The position numbers and the translations under genes were made by a program. Positions 7,376-15,050 of a stretch of 18,056 nucleotides of DNA are shown piece by piece. The notes under the pieces were generated by a model. It had not been told where the DNA came from, searched no databases, and saw nothing but the letters and a program-made list of their open reading frames with translations. Numbering within the stretch: position 1 is the first letter of the stretch; the number at the start of each line of letters is the position of its first letter. The stretch is from Acidobacteriota bacterium (GTDB lineage: Bacteria; Acidobacteriota; Terriglobia; Acidiferrales; UBA7541): NCBI GenBank assembly GCA_003133505.1, contig PKXT01000081.1, positions 537-18,592 on the forward strand. Direction: 5' to 3'.

Positions 7376-7411
7376 TTGGGTAAAAATAAAATCTGCTTAC
7401 AGCCCTGCGAA

Positions 7412-7624
7412 TTACAACTTGCCGTAAGGAAACATTAACCGCATGTTGGCCAAGTCCGCCGCGTTCACTTCGATGGATTTCCCCAGCCGCCGCATCCGCT
7501 TTGGTTTTTTCGTGCCAAGCAGGTGGCGCTTGCCGGAACGCATTCGCATGATCTTGCCGGTGGACGTAATCTTAAGCCGCTTCGCCGCGCCCCGGTGTGA
7601 CTTTAATTTTGTTTTCTTAGCCAA
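7412..7624 (-). CDS. rpmI: 50S ribosomal protein L35
   Basis: A 70-residue, highly basic protein with the L35 signature: AKKTKLKSHRGAAKRLKITS, GKIMRMRSGKRHLLGTKK, and PKRMRRLGK. It is a small 50S subunit protein. The start codon is TTG; GAGG lies six bases upstream and alignment with the family leaves no other choice. It sits 47 bases after infC and before rplT, the standard infC-rpmI-rplT order. Confidence 0.95.
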   Translation of the reverse strand: MAKKTKLKSHRGAAKRLKITSTGKIMRMRSGKRHLLGTKKPKRMRRLGKSIEVNAADLANMRLMFPYGKL

Positions 7625-7671
7625 ACTGCACCTCTATTTGTATTAGCGCCGAATCGTCGCTTCTAGCAAGC

Positions 7672-8226
7672 CTAGGCTTGTTCGCCAGCCTCGGATGCCG
7701 GACGCGGCGCCGCGCCTTTCTTCGGGCCTAGCATTGCCAACAGAATATTCGCTTCCATCTGGGGGCCGTATTCCACCAGGGCATGATCGGCGATGTCTTT
7801 CAGCAGCCGGTTCATTTTAGCGCGGCCCACATCCTGATGAGCCATCTCTCGGCCACGATGGAAGATCATCGCTTTTACCTTGTGCCCCTCGCCGAGGAAG
7901 CGGATGATCTGTGACTTGCGAACCTGGTAATCATGCTCCGCAGTCGCCGGACGGAACTTAACTTCCTTAATCTGAGTGCTTTTCTGATGACGCCGCTTCT
8001 CGTGATTTTTCTTGTTCTGCTCGTACAGAAAGCGCCCGTAATCGGTCAGCTTACAGACCGGCGGATTGGATGTGGGGACGATTTCCACCAGATCCGTTCC
8101 GCTGTCCCGCGCCGCTTTCAGCGCGTCAAAAAGAGAAACCACGCCTCGCTGCCCGCCTTCGTCATCAATCAGGCGCACTTCCCGGGCGCGAATGCGCTCA
8201 TTTATTCGAAGTCCACGTTCAGCGAT
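7672..8226 (-). CDS. infC: translation initiation factor IF-3, rare AUC start
   Basis: IF-3 binds the 30S subunit, keeps it apart from 50S and checks start-codon/initiator-tRNA pairing. The C-terminal domain (KEVKFRPATAEHDYQVRKSQ, MIFHRGREMAHQDVGRAKMN) and the linker (YEQNKKNHEKRRHQKSTQIK) are clear. A GTG at 8178 would cut off INERIRAREV, which is conserved in the family, so the gene must begin upstream. The frame continues to an ATC at 8226 preceded by GGAGGTGG at 8238-8231, giving 184 residues, about normal. No ATG, GTG or TTG exists in frame between 8226 and 8178. Non-AUG starts such as AUU on infC are known to let IF-3 repress its own translation, and AUC would serve the same way. It is the first gene of the operon. 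Confidence 0.93.
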   Translation of the reverse strand: MAERGLRINERIRAREVRLIDDEGGQRGVVSLFDALKAARDSGTDLVEIVPTSNPPVCKLTDYGRFLYEQNKKNHEKRRHQKSTQIKEVKFRPATAEHDYQVRKSQIIRFLGEGHKVKAMIFHRGREMAHQDVGRAKMNRLLKDIADHALVEYGPQMEANILLAMLGPKKGAAPRPASEAGEQA

Positions 8227-8230
8227 AAAA

Positions 8231-8238
8231 CCACCTCC
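8231..8238 (-). promoter_or_regulatory. strong Shine-Dalgarno sequence that fixes the infC AUC start
   Basis: GGAGGTGG on the minus strand ends four bases before ATC (8226); counted from the GGAGG core the spacing is seven. A strong ribosome site paired with a poor start codon is the typical infC layout. Confidence 0.7.
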
Positions 8239-8291
8239 GCCATTCCCTGCCTGAATTCAACACAATGTCGCGCTCTATCAAGCGGGTGAAA

Positions 8292-8322
8292 AGTATAGCA
8301 CGGCCATGGTCTGGTGAATCAA
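8292..8322 (-). promoter_or_regulatory. candidate extended -10 promoter of the infC operon
   Basis: On the minus strand TATACT (8297-8292) matches five of six -10 positions and is preceded by TGC (8300-8298), making an extended -10. Possible -35 elements are TTGATT (8322-8317, spacing 19) or TTCACC (8318-8313, spacing 15), both off ideal spacing. Transcription would start near 8285, leaving a leader of about 60 bases. Confidence 0.5.
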
Positions 8323-8375
8323 ACAGAGGTATATTTTGGCCTGTTGCGGCCACCGCGGGTTGAGCGTAAATCTTC

Positions 8376-8406
8376 TTGCTCTAATGTGCACATTCGGGAC
8401 TATAAT
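8376..8406 (+). promoter_or_regulatory. candidate promoter of the two-TM protein gene
   Basis: A perfect -10 box TATAAT lies at 8401-8406 with a weak -35 TTGCTC at 8376-8381 (spacing 19). Transcription would start around 8412-8414, inside a 12-bp palindrome, giving a leader of about 65 bases. The rest of the 8227-8479 divergent spacer holds only a five-base stem TGGCC/GGCCA at 8337-8352. Confidence 0.45.
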
Positions 8407-8409
8407 TCG

Positions 8410-8421
8410 CCCGTATACGGG
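8410..8421. promoter_or_regulatory. 12-bp perfect palindrome at the predicted transcription start; possible operator
   Basis: CCCGTATACGGG at 8410-8421 is identical to its own reverse complement and begins three bases after the TATAAT box. A dimeric repressor bound there would block the promoter. I know no regulator with exactly this site. Confidence 0.35.
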
Positions 8422-8479
8422 TCCGCCCTTGGCCAAACTTTAGGTTGGCTTCTGTTGAAGGCGCGCCCAGGAGGCAAAC

Positions 8480-8767
8480 ATGGACGCTCTCCGGGAAAAT
8501 CCACTGCTGTTTTATCTTCTGATTCTCTGGGCCGTTGTAACCATCATTATGCTGATCCTGTTCGTATGGCGCGCTTTCCTCGAAGGCCATGAGGACGATC
8601 AGGTGTTTATCGGGTCAGCCGAAAATCACCTGGCACAGGAACAGCGCGCGCTGGTCTCCAAGATTGAACGGTTGACCAAGCCAATTCACTCCTTGATGTT
8701 CGCCTCAGGAGGGCTGTTCATCATCGGTCTTGGCACGTGGCTGTGGCAGATCTACAAGACTTTCTAG
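8480..8767 (+). CDS. conserved-looking small membrane protein with two TM segments
   Basis: A 95-residue protein of unknown function. Two hydrophobic segments are visible: about 8-29 (LLFYLLILWAVVTIIMLILF) and 71-91 (LMFASGGLFIIGLGTWLWQI). Between them is a charged loop (GHEDDQVFIGSAENHLAQEQ, then ALVSKIERLTKP) that could form a short amphipathic helix or coiled coil. AGGAGG five bases before the ATG is one of the strongest ribosome sites in the window. It is transcribed away from the infC operon from its own candidate promoter. I do not recognise a family. Confidence 0.75.
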   Translation: MDALRENPLLFYLLILWAVVTIIMLILFVWRAFLEGHEDDQVFIGSAENHLAQEQRALVSKIERLTKPIHSLMFASGGLFIIGLGTWLWQIYKTF

Positions 8768-8813
8768 CCGAGCCTCTAAGCAACCGCCCGTCTTCGCATT
8801 CAGTTTCGGCTAG
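8764..8813. repeat. inverted repeat formed by the ends of two converging genes
   Basis: CTAGCCGA (8764-8771) and TCGGCTAG (8806-8813) are perfect inverted copies, each containing the TAG stop of one of the two converging genes, with a 34-base loop. It may act as a weak bidirectional terminator, but the loop is long and no U-tract follows. Confidence 0.3.
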
Positions 8814-11455
8814 CGCGGGCTTGTGCCTGTGCTTGCGGTTGGCAATAACGCGCCCGCGTGGGTGCGCGACTGGCTTAGCAAGTTGATGAACAGCCGATAG
8901 GCTCCCGGAACTCCGGCGGGTAACTGGCGGAAAAACGAAATCCCCGTGTAGATGTACAGGCCTTTCCCGTCGCGGGTCCAAACCAGCGGGCCGTTGACTT
9001 CGTCTTCGCCGGGATCCTTAAACGCCAGCACCGCCTGGTATCGCGGATCAAAATCTCCCCAATAATACAGGCCGCGCTCCTGCCCCCATCCCTGAAAATC
9101 AGCCGGGCCGATGCGATTTGGGAAATTGAGCAGCGGGCTATTGGGAGCTAGAAAGCGCACCGGCGAATTTTCATCGGTGGTTCGCGAAGTAACTCCGGGC
9201 ATGGTGGCGGGATACGGCGCGAGTTGCTGCGCGTTCCAGGCGAAATCGCGCTGGTATTGCACCAGGAGGGTTCCACCTGCCTTCACATAATCAAGGAGGC
9301 GCCCATTGACGCGCACCACCGCCGGCCGCAATTCGTATGCGCGAATGCCCACCGCAATAGCGTCAAAGTGATTCAAATCGCTGAAGGCGAGTTGCGCGTC
9401 CGTGAGCAAATCTACGGTGATACCGAGCTGTCTCAGTTCATCGGGAACAGGATCGTTATCGGCCGCGATATATCCGATATGCAATCGGGAAGGAATTTTC
9501 AAATCCAGCACATGCACGGCGGCATGTGCCGGCTCGCCATACAGACGAGACGGCAAGGTTGGCAACGATTCCACGGACATGTTGAATTGCCGCGCACCGA
9601 TGCTGGCCGAGGGATGCAATGTGTAGGCGCCTGGAGCAACGCGGATTGGCGGCTTCATGCTGAAGCGTACAAGTTGATCGCCCGCTCCAGAAAACGCTAT
9701 TGGGGCGACAGGCGCTACTCGCCATCCGGCCGGCGTCCCCAGTGCTGCGGTTACGTGTACATTGCCGCTGCCGTGATAGCGGATCCGGGCCAGTAGCGCA
9801 AGGGGATTCGCCTGCGCGGCCAATCGGCTCAGGGGAACCATCAATTCCGCTGGCTCGATGGTGAGGGTAACCGCGGGAACGAGTGCGAGGGGCGCCAGTT
9901 CAGCGCTCGTGGAAGTTTTTCGGAACGACATCACTGGCTCTTCGACAGCGAACGGAAAGCCATCTATCTCCGCTGAGAAGCGCGCGGGAATCAGCGGCGC
10001 GGATTCGGTCTCAATAGCGTCGTTTGGTGACGTGGGCGCACTAGCTGATTTCGGCACTGCCACGGCGTAGACTTGACCATTGCCCGCAGCTCCGCCTACC
10101 TGAGGGCTGTTGGAATCCTTGGTGGATTTAGGCTGGATGCCCCAGCCCTGTGGCGCTTCCAATTCCACGTGGGTCCCCCGAATGCCCACGCCGTCGCGGA
10201 ATTGCTCTCGAACAGTGACAGTGGCGGATTCGCCGGCAACGAGTTCACTTTGCATCGCGCGAGCTTCTACTTTCACCGCGGCGGTATCTGCCAGCGCGGT
10301 GTCAATCTTCAATTGTTCCTGCGACAGCGCCCAGCAGAAATCCCATGCGGGGTCTGGCGCGGCATTTGACGATTTCCTGCAATTGGCGGTCTGCACCGCC
10401 GCGATGTCCTTGCCTGCTTTTGCAATGGACTTCGCCGCCTCTGCCCAGTGCAATTCCAGCGCTTCTCCGCTCGCCTCTCCCAGTGCGTTATCCGCTTTAT
10501 TCAGAGTTTCGCTAACTTTCGATTTCTCATTGGATGTTGCACCAGAAATGAGGTCGGCGAGGGCATCCAGCGGCCTCGCCAGCGACTTTGGGTCGAGCTT
10601 TTCGGGACCGGTGGGGCGCAAGTAAATGGCTTGGCGAAAGAATGGCGCGTCAAGAAACTCTGTAATACCCTGCGAGCGGTGATGCGAAAACGCGTCCAAT
10701 CCAATCTCGCCGTAGGTCCGTCCCCACAGCGGCGAAATATCATTAACAGGTACCGGCCACGCGCCCGCCGGTGGAGTGCCGTTCCGGGAAATTTCCAATA
10801 TTTGGCCCACTCTCCAGGGATGAAGCCCTTCGGCGATTTGCTTTGGAAACGCAGCGGAATCAGCAGCTTTTTCCGCCGCTTGCGGCAGCAGTATGCCCGT
10901 CGCCTGATGCTGCCCATGCCCCGAATGCACTCCGCCCCATTGATTGATGACTACATCGGGGCGGAAAGTTCGCAGGACGCGAACCATATCCTCAATGGCG
11001 ACGCCATCCCAGATATGCAATGTTTCCTCTGCTGTTTTTGAGTATCCGAAGTCGGGCGCGCTGGTAAAAAATAAGCCAACCCCATAACCGCGGGTGGCTG
11101 CCAGCAGCTCATTCGTGCGCAGGACTGCCAGTTCGGGGCCCTGTTCCGGGCCGATGGCATTTTGCCCGCCTTCACCGCGCGTGACCGAGAGCAACGCCAC
11201 GTCGGCGTTCAACCCGCGCGATAGATACGTCAAAATGCCCGACGATTCATCATCGGGATGTGCCGTCACGTAGAGGATTCGTGTGGTGACTCGTGCCCTC
11301 GAGATCGCCTCCACTGTGTCTGGCAAGCTTTCCCCCGCGGCGTGGAGATCGCATACGGGACCAACGACAAAGATTGCGGCATACATCACCGCCCATATCG
11401 CAATGCATGCCAATGAAACAGGCAGCGCGCCCAGCGTTCGATTGGATTTTGTCAC
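8810..11455 (-). CDS. large secreted PIG-L (LmbE-like) deacetylase with C-terminal glutaminase-like domain
   Basis: An 881-residue protein with an N-terminal hydrophobic signal or anchor (about 10-33). The PIG-L fold starts with RILYVTAHPDDESSGILTYL, the zinc-binding AHPDDE lying at 65-70. The second metal/catalytic motif HSGHGQHQATG is at 177-187. PIG-L enzymes remove acetyl groups from GlcNAc-type sugars or related conjugates using zinc. The middle (about 380-650) is beta-rich and NEW3-like (ESATVTVREQFRDG, LVRFSMKPPI). The C-terminus (about 660-870) resembles a class I glutaminase-like or trimerisation fold (FDAIAVGIRAYELR, LLDYVKAGGTLLVQYQRDFA). The start is GTG with AAGGA upstream. It lies 48 bases after the APC permease on the same strand, so co-transcription is likely. 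The substrate cannot be read from the sequence. Confidence 0.85.
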   Translation of the reverse strand: MTKSNRTLGALPVSLACIAIWAVMYAAIFVVGPVCDLHAAGESLPDTVEAISRARVTTRILYVTAHPDDESSGILTYLSRGLNADVALLSVTRGEGGQNAIGPEQGPELAVLRTNELLAATRGYGVGLFFTSAPDFGYSKTAEETLHIWDGVAIEDMVRVLRTFRPDVVINQWGGVHSGHGQHQATGILLPQAAEKAADSAAFPKQIAEGLHPWRVGQILEISRNGTPPAGAWPVPVNDISPLWGRTYGEIGLDAFSHHRSQGITEFLDAPFFRQAIYLRPTGPEKLDPKSLARPLDALADLISGATSNEKSKVSETLNKADNALGEASGEALELHWAEAAKSIAKAGKDIAAVQTANCRKSSNAAPDPAWDFCWALSQEQLKIDTALADTAAVKVEARAMQSELVAGESATVTVREQFRDGVGIRGTHVELEAPQGWGIQPKSTKDSNSPQVGGAAGNGQVYAVAVPKSASAPTSPNDAIETESAPLIPARFSAEIDGFPFAVEEPVMSFRKTSTSAELAPLALVPAVTLTIEPAELMVPLSRLAAQANPLALLARIRYHGSGNVHVTAALGTPAGWRVAPVAPIAFSGAGDQLVRFSMKPPIRVAPGAYTLHPSASIGARQFNMSVESLPTLPSRLYGEPAHAAVHVLDLKIPSRLHIGYIAADNDPVPDELRQLGITVDLLTDAQLAFSDLNHFDAIAVGIRAYELRPAVVRVNGRLLDYVKAGGTLLVQYQRDFAWNAQQLAPYPATMPGVTSRTTDENSPVRFLAPNSPLLNFPNRIGPADFQGWGQERGLYYWGDFDPRYQAVLAFKDPGEDEVNGPLVWTRDGKGLYIYTGISFFRQLPAGVPGAYRLFINLLSQSRTHAGALLPTASTGTSPR

Positions 11456-11503
11456 TCCGTTTTCCTTTCCACTCTTCGCCGTACCTATTACCGGAGCATG
11501 TAA

Positions 11504-12880
11504 TCAGGATGCTTGGCCTTGCCGGGCGGATTCCACAAAGGGCCATTGCTTTTCATAAGCAGCGCGCGCCAGGAACGCCGCCACGCCAGTCCCAATTACC
11601 ACAACACCCCCGAGCATGAATCTCGGTCCCGCGGCCACGAACAATGCGCCCCAGCCGCAAATTGTCAACACCACCGGCCACGGGTAGAACTTCATCTTAA
11701 ATGGCAGCCGCGAGGAAGGCCAATGGCTGTGCAGCCGCATCAGCCCGACGGCCTGCCCAATAAACTGCACCAGCAAACGCGTCGCCAGAATCGCTGATAT
11801 CACGTCCACCAGCCGGAATAGAACGCTGAAGATTGCCCCGGCCGCGCCCAAGGCCAGCAGAGAAACATAGGGGAAGTGTTTCTTGGGATGCAGCCGCGAA
11901 AATACTCGGAAAAAGTTTCCATCGAGTGCTGCGGCATAGGGAATGCGCGAATATCCCAGAATCAGCGCAAATAGCGATGCAAATGCCACCCATAGCACCA
12001 TAATCGTGGCGATCCGCGCAGCATGTGCGCCATAGAGATGTTCAAAAAAAGTGCTCACCACAAAGGGCGAACCCGCCGCTTCACGCCATGGCAGCGCTCC
12101 TGTAATGCTAAGTTGCATGGCCAGATATAGCACCGCAATGCCTATGATGGAGAGAAAAATTCCCCGCGGAATGTTTTTCTCTGGCTCGCGGATTTCCCCG
12201 CCTAGATGGCAGACATTGTAATAGCCCCAGTATGTGTAAATGGTTTTTCCAGTGGCTGCTCCCAACGCCGCAAACCATGCCGGCGATATGTGCCATGCAT
12301 CTTTTGGAAAATCGAAAGCCAGCGAGGCGTGAAAATGGGTGGCTCCGGCGAATATAATCCACAGCAGCGTACCCACCACCCCAGCCCACAGAAACAGCGA
12401 CAACTTTCCGATTCCGCTGATGCGCCGGTAAAGCAGCGCAATCAGCGCCACGATCAGCGCGGCGGAAAGTGATTTTTGCTGCCACTTGCTCAATGGGATT
12501 AGGTAGGAAAAATATTGCGCGAAGCCAATCGCTCCCGATGCCATCACCAGAGGCGCTTGAATTAGCGTCTGCCACACCAGCAGGAACGACATCAGCCGCC
12601 CCCACTCGCGCGGACCGTATTCTTCGCGGAGAAAAACATAGCTTCCTCCCGCTTCCGGCATCGCCGCGCCAAGTTCCGCCCACACGCAGCCATCCAGCAG
12701 CGCCATTGCCGCCCCCGCAATCCAGGCCAGCATGCACTGCGGGCCGCCCATTTCTTGAATCACCAGCGGTATCACGATGAACGGGCCAATGCCCACCATG
12801 TCCATCATGTTTAGAGCGGTAGCTTCGGCGAGACCGAGGCCACGCTCTAGTTGGTTACCGCTGGTAATGGTGTCCGCCAT
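11504..12880 (-). CDS. APC-family amino acid/polyamine permease
   Basis: A 458-residue integral membrane protein with about 12 hydrophobic segments. The first has the APC substrate-site pattern LNMMDMVGIGPFIVIPLVIQ, followed by AELGAAMPEAGGSYVFLREE, the conserved TM2-TM3 feature of the family. The loop HLGGEIREPEKNIPRGIFLS is also typical. It imports or exchanges amino acids or related amines across the inner membrane; the specific substrate is unknown. The frame is open to a TTG at 12901, but ATG at 12880 gives a start like other APC proteins; no strong Shine-Dalgarno is seen at either. It diverges from the TPR gene and precedes the PIG-L gene. Confidence 0.9.
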   Translation of the reverse strand: MADTITSGNQLERGLGLAEATALNMMDMVGIGPFIVIPLVIQEMGGPQCMLAWIAGAAMALLDGCVWAELGAAMPEAGGSYVFLREEYGPREWGRLMSFLLVWQTLIQAPLVMASGAIGFAQYFSYLIPLSKWQQKSLSAALIVALIALLYRRISGIGKLSLFLWAGVVGTLLWIIFAGATHFHASLAFDFPKDAWHISPAWFAALGAATGKTIYTYWGYYNVCHLGGEIREPEKNIPRGIFLSIIGIAVLYLAMQLSITGALPWREAAGSPFVVSTFFEHLYGAHAARIATIMVLWVAFASLFALILGYSRIPYAAALDGNFFRVFSRLHPKKHFPYVSLLALGAAGAIFSVLFRLVDVISAILATRLLVQFIGQAVGLMRLHSHWPSSRLPFKMKFYPWPVVLTICGWGALFVAAGPRFMLGGVVVIGTGVAAFLARAAYEKQWPFVESARQGQAS

Positions 12881-12967
12881 GCGAAGTCGCCAGCATAGCA
12901 AATCTGGACTCTTGCCTATTGCTACCGCAAGCCGCAGAGTTTACTTTTGCGAAGAGGGAACTGCCCC

Positions 12968-13975
12968 GTGACTAAAGAGCGCAGATGCTTCTCATGGATT
13001 GTACACACCTGTGTAGCGCTGGTTTGCGCGGCGCTGCCACTGTCTGCCAGGGCGCAGACTTCTGCCCGGTCACGCGATTCGGTATCCGTGAGACCTTCTA
13101 CGTCTCCGGCCCGCAATCTGGAGATTCCACCGGAAGTGACCAAAGCCCTGGACAAGATATACAGCGGTGATCCAGACGGAGCGATGCCGGTTTTCCGCCA
13201 ATTGCAGCAGCGCGAGCCGGGAAATCCCCTGGGCTACATTCTGGAAGCGGAAGCGCGCTGGTGGAAAATCTACTGCGCGTCGTCCACCGTTAAGTGGGGC
13301 ATGGTGAACGCGTGGAAGCGCGGCCCGCAGCGTGGCGACAATGAATATCTGGCCCTGCTCGACCGCGAGATTGATCTGAGCAACGGCGCGATCGCGCAAC
13401 ATGATTCTGCGGAAATGCGCCTCTATGCTGGCATAGGTCTAGCGATGAAAGCCCAGCTTTACGGGCTGCAGGGCGGTAACCATGCCACCGCCCATAGTGC
13501 CGTAGCCGCCCGCCGCGAATTTCTGCGCGCGGTCCAGATGAATCCCAACCTGGCGGATGCATACACGGGCTTGGGTCTTTATAACTACTACGTGGATACC
13601 TTAGCGCCCGTCGTCAAGGTGTTGCGCTTCCTCATGGGTATTCCGGGCGGCAACCGCGAGCTGGGGATTCAGCAGCTCGAGCGCGGCATGAAGGATGGTC
13701 AGCTCACTGCCGTGGACGCGCGTTTTTATCTGGCCACCAATCTACGGACCTATGATCACGATTACCAGCGCGCGCTGACCATTGCCCAGCCGCTCGCCGC
13801 GCGATATCCCGGCAATCCCATCTTTCTCTTAGTGATTGGAAACCTTCAGCAGGAGCTTGGAAATCATGCCCCGGCGGCGGCCACGTTCCACGCCGCGGGA
13901 GACGCTCCCATCCACGACTCCGCGTGCGCCGCGCGAGTTCGCCAGCTTGCCGGAGAAATGCCGGCATCGCGCTGA
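12968..13975 (+). CDS. secreted tetratricopeptide-repeat protein
   Basis: A 335-residue protein starting at GTG with GAGG ten bases upstream. A TTG at 12947 in frame would add seven residues with no benefit. The signal peptide has a basic start, a hydrophobic core (CFSWIVHTCVALVCAALPLS) and a likely cut at ARA-Q. The mature part has helical-repeat character: KALDKIYSGDPDGAMPVFRQ near the start, REFLRAVQMNPNLADAYTGL in the middle and RALTIAQPLAARYPGNPIFL near the end fit TPR units. Such proteins scaffold protein contacts in the periplasm or outer membrane. No catalytic motif is seen. It diverges from the APC permease (87-base spacer) and converges on lipA. Confidence 0.8.
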   Translation: MTKERRCFSWIVHTCVALVCAALPLSARAQTSARSRDSVSVRPSTSPARNLEIPPEVTKALDKIYSGDPDGAMPVFRQLQQREPGNPLGYILEAEARWWKIYCASSTVKWGMVNAWKRGPQRGDNEYLALLDREIDLSNGAIAQHDSAEMRLYAGIGLAMKAQLYGLQGGNHATAHSAVAARREFLRAVQMNPNLADAYTGLGLYNYYVDTLAPVVKVLRFLMGIPGGNRELGIQQLERGMKDGQLTAVDARFYLATNLRTYDHDYQRALTIAQPLAARYPGNPIFLLVIGNLQQELGNHAPAAATFHAAGDAPIHDSACAARVRQLAGEMPASR

Positions 13976-14015
13976 AATCGGGAGGTTGGTCCTCGGCTGG
14001 AACTAATCGCGCAAG

Positions 14016-14951
14016 TCAAGCCCGCGCGGCTTCTTCCTGCTCGAAGGCGTGATATGAAGAACGCACCAGTGGCCCAGCTTCCACATGGCGAAATCCCATC
14101 CGCTCCCCCAGGAATTTGTATTCGGCAAATTCCGCTGGCGGAACATATCGCACGATGGGCAAATGCTCATGAGTGGGCTGCATGTATTGCCCAATCGTGA
14201 GAATGTGCGTGTCCTGTGCGGCAATTTCTTCCATCGCCGCCAGCACTTCCTCGCGTGATTCTCCCAAACCCAGCATCATGCCTGTTTTAGTGGGAGTTTC
14301 CGCCGCCATCTCGCGCGCGCGGTGCAGCAATTCCAGCGACCGTTCCCATTCCGCGCCCTTGCGAACCTGCCGGTAAAGCCGTGGCACCGTCTCCATATTG
14401 TGATTTAGAACGTCGGGATTCGCCGCAAGGACGGTCTGGAGCGCAGCCCAGTCGCCGCGAAAATCAGGAATCAAAACTTCTACCCGGCAGCCAGGAACGC
14501 GCCGGCGAATTTCCGTGATGGTGCGCGCGAAAATTGCAGCGCCACCGTCCGGCTGGTCGTCGCGATTGACTGAAGTAACCACGGCGTAGCGCAGGCCCAT
14601 GCGTTCCACGGCTTCGGCCACTCGTTCGGGCTCGTCTTCTGCCGGCGGCCCCAGCGGCTTGCCCGACGGTACCGCGCAAAAACCGCACGCCCGCGTGCAA
14701 ATATTCCCCAGAATCATGAACGTTGCGGTGCGATGTTCCCAGCATTCGCCCATGTTGGGACAGCGCGCGCTCTCGCACACAGTGTGCAGGTCAAGCGTGC
14801 GCATGATGCGCTTTAGTTCCTGATAATTCGGGCCGCCGAAGAACTTTACCCGCAGCCAGGGCGGTCGGGGATGGGAGCCCGCGCCCATATCATTCGGTGA
14901 AATCGCTGGCGCGGTGGATGTATTCGCGAGAATAGGAAAATGCGTAGACAT
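14016..14951 (-). CDS. lipA: lipoyl synthase (radical SAM)
   Basis: Inserts two sulfur atoms into protein-bound octanoyl groups to make the lipoyl cofactor of pyruvate dehydrogenase, 2-oxoglutarate dehydrogenase and the glycine cleavage system. It has 311 residues. The auxiliary iron-sulfur cluster motif CESARCPNMGEC uses Cys59, 64 and 70. The radical-SAM CTRACGFC uses Cys85, 89 and 92. The C-terminal RSSYHA (297-302) supplies the serine ligand of the auxiliary cluster. All key residues are present. No clear Shine-Dalgarno precedes the ATG. No lipB is visible here, so octanoyl transfer must be encoded elsewhere. Confidence 0.97.
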   Translation of the reverse strand: MSTHFPILANTSTAPAISPNDMGAGSHPRPPWLRVKFFGGPNYQELKRIMRTLDLHTVCESARCPNMGECWEHRTATFMILGNICTRACGFCAVPSGKPLGPPAEDEPERVAEAVERMGLRYAVVTSVNRDDQPDGGAAIFARTITEIRRRVPGCRVEVLIPDFRGDWAALQTVLAANPDVLNHNMETVPRLYRQVRKGAEWERSLELLHRAREMAAETPTKTGMMLGLGESREEVLAAMEEIAAQDTHILTIGQYMQPTHEHLPIVRYVPPAEFAEYKFLGERMGFRHVEAGPLVRSSYHAFEQEEAARA

Positions 14952-14985
14952 TTACAAGCAATTGATTCGCTTTATTGGAAGATCG

Positions 14986-15014
14986 ATTCTAAGCGCTTCG
15001 GCCAGCGGCAGCAA
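14986..15014 (-). promoter_or_regulatory. candidate lipA promoter
   Basis: On the minus strand TTGCTG (15014-15009) and TAGAAT (14991-14986) are 17 bases apart; the -10 matches five of six positions. The expected transcript starts about 28 bases before the lipA ATG. This suggests lipA has its own promoter and need not depend on the upstream PH-like gene. Confidence 0.45.
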
Positions 15015-15050
15015 GCCTGCGCCTATCCAAGCGGTGGTAACTTGGTTAAA

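Noticed and set aside
10110..11041. Long plus-strand open frames within the PIG-L gene
   Set aside because: Antisense shadows in GC-rich coding DNA; low-complexity Ser/Ala-rich translations.
14018..14032. AAGCC/GGCTT hairpin as terminator of the TPR gene
   Set aside because: It lies inside the lipA coding end and is followed by CTTCC rather than a U-run.
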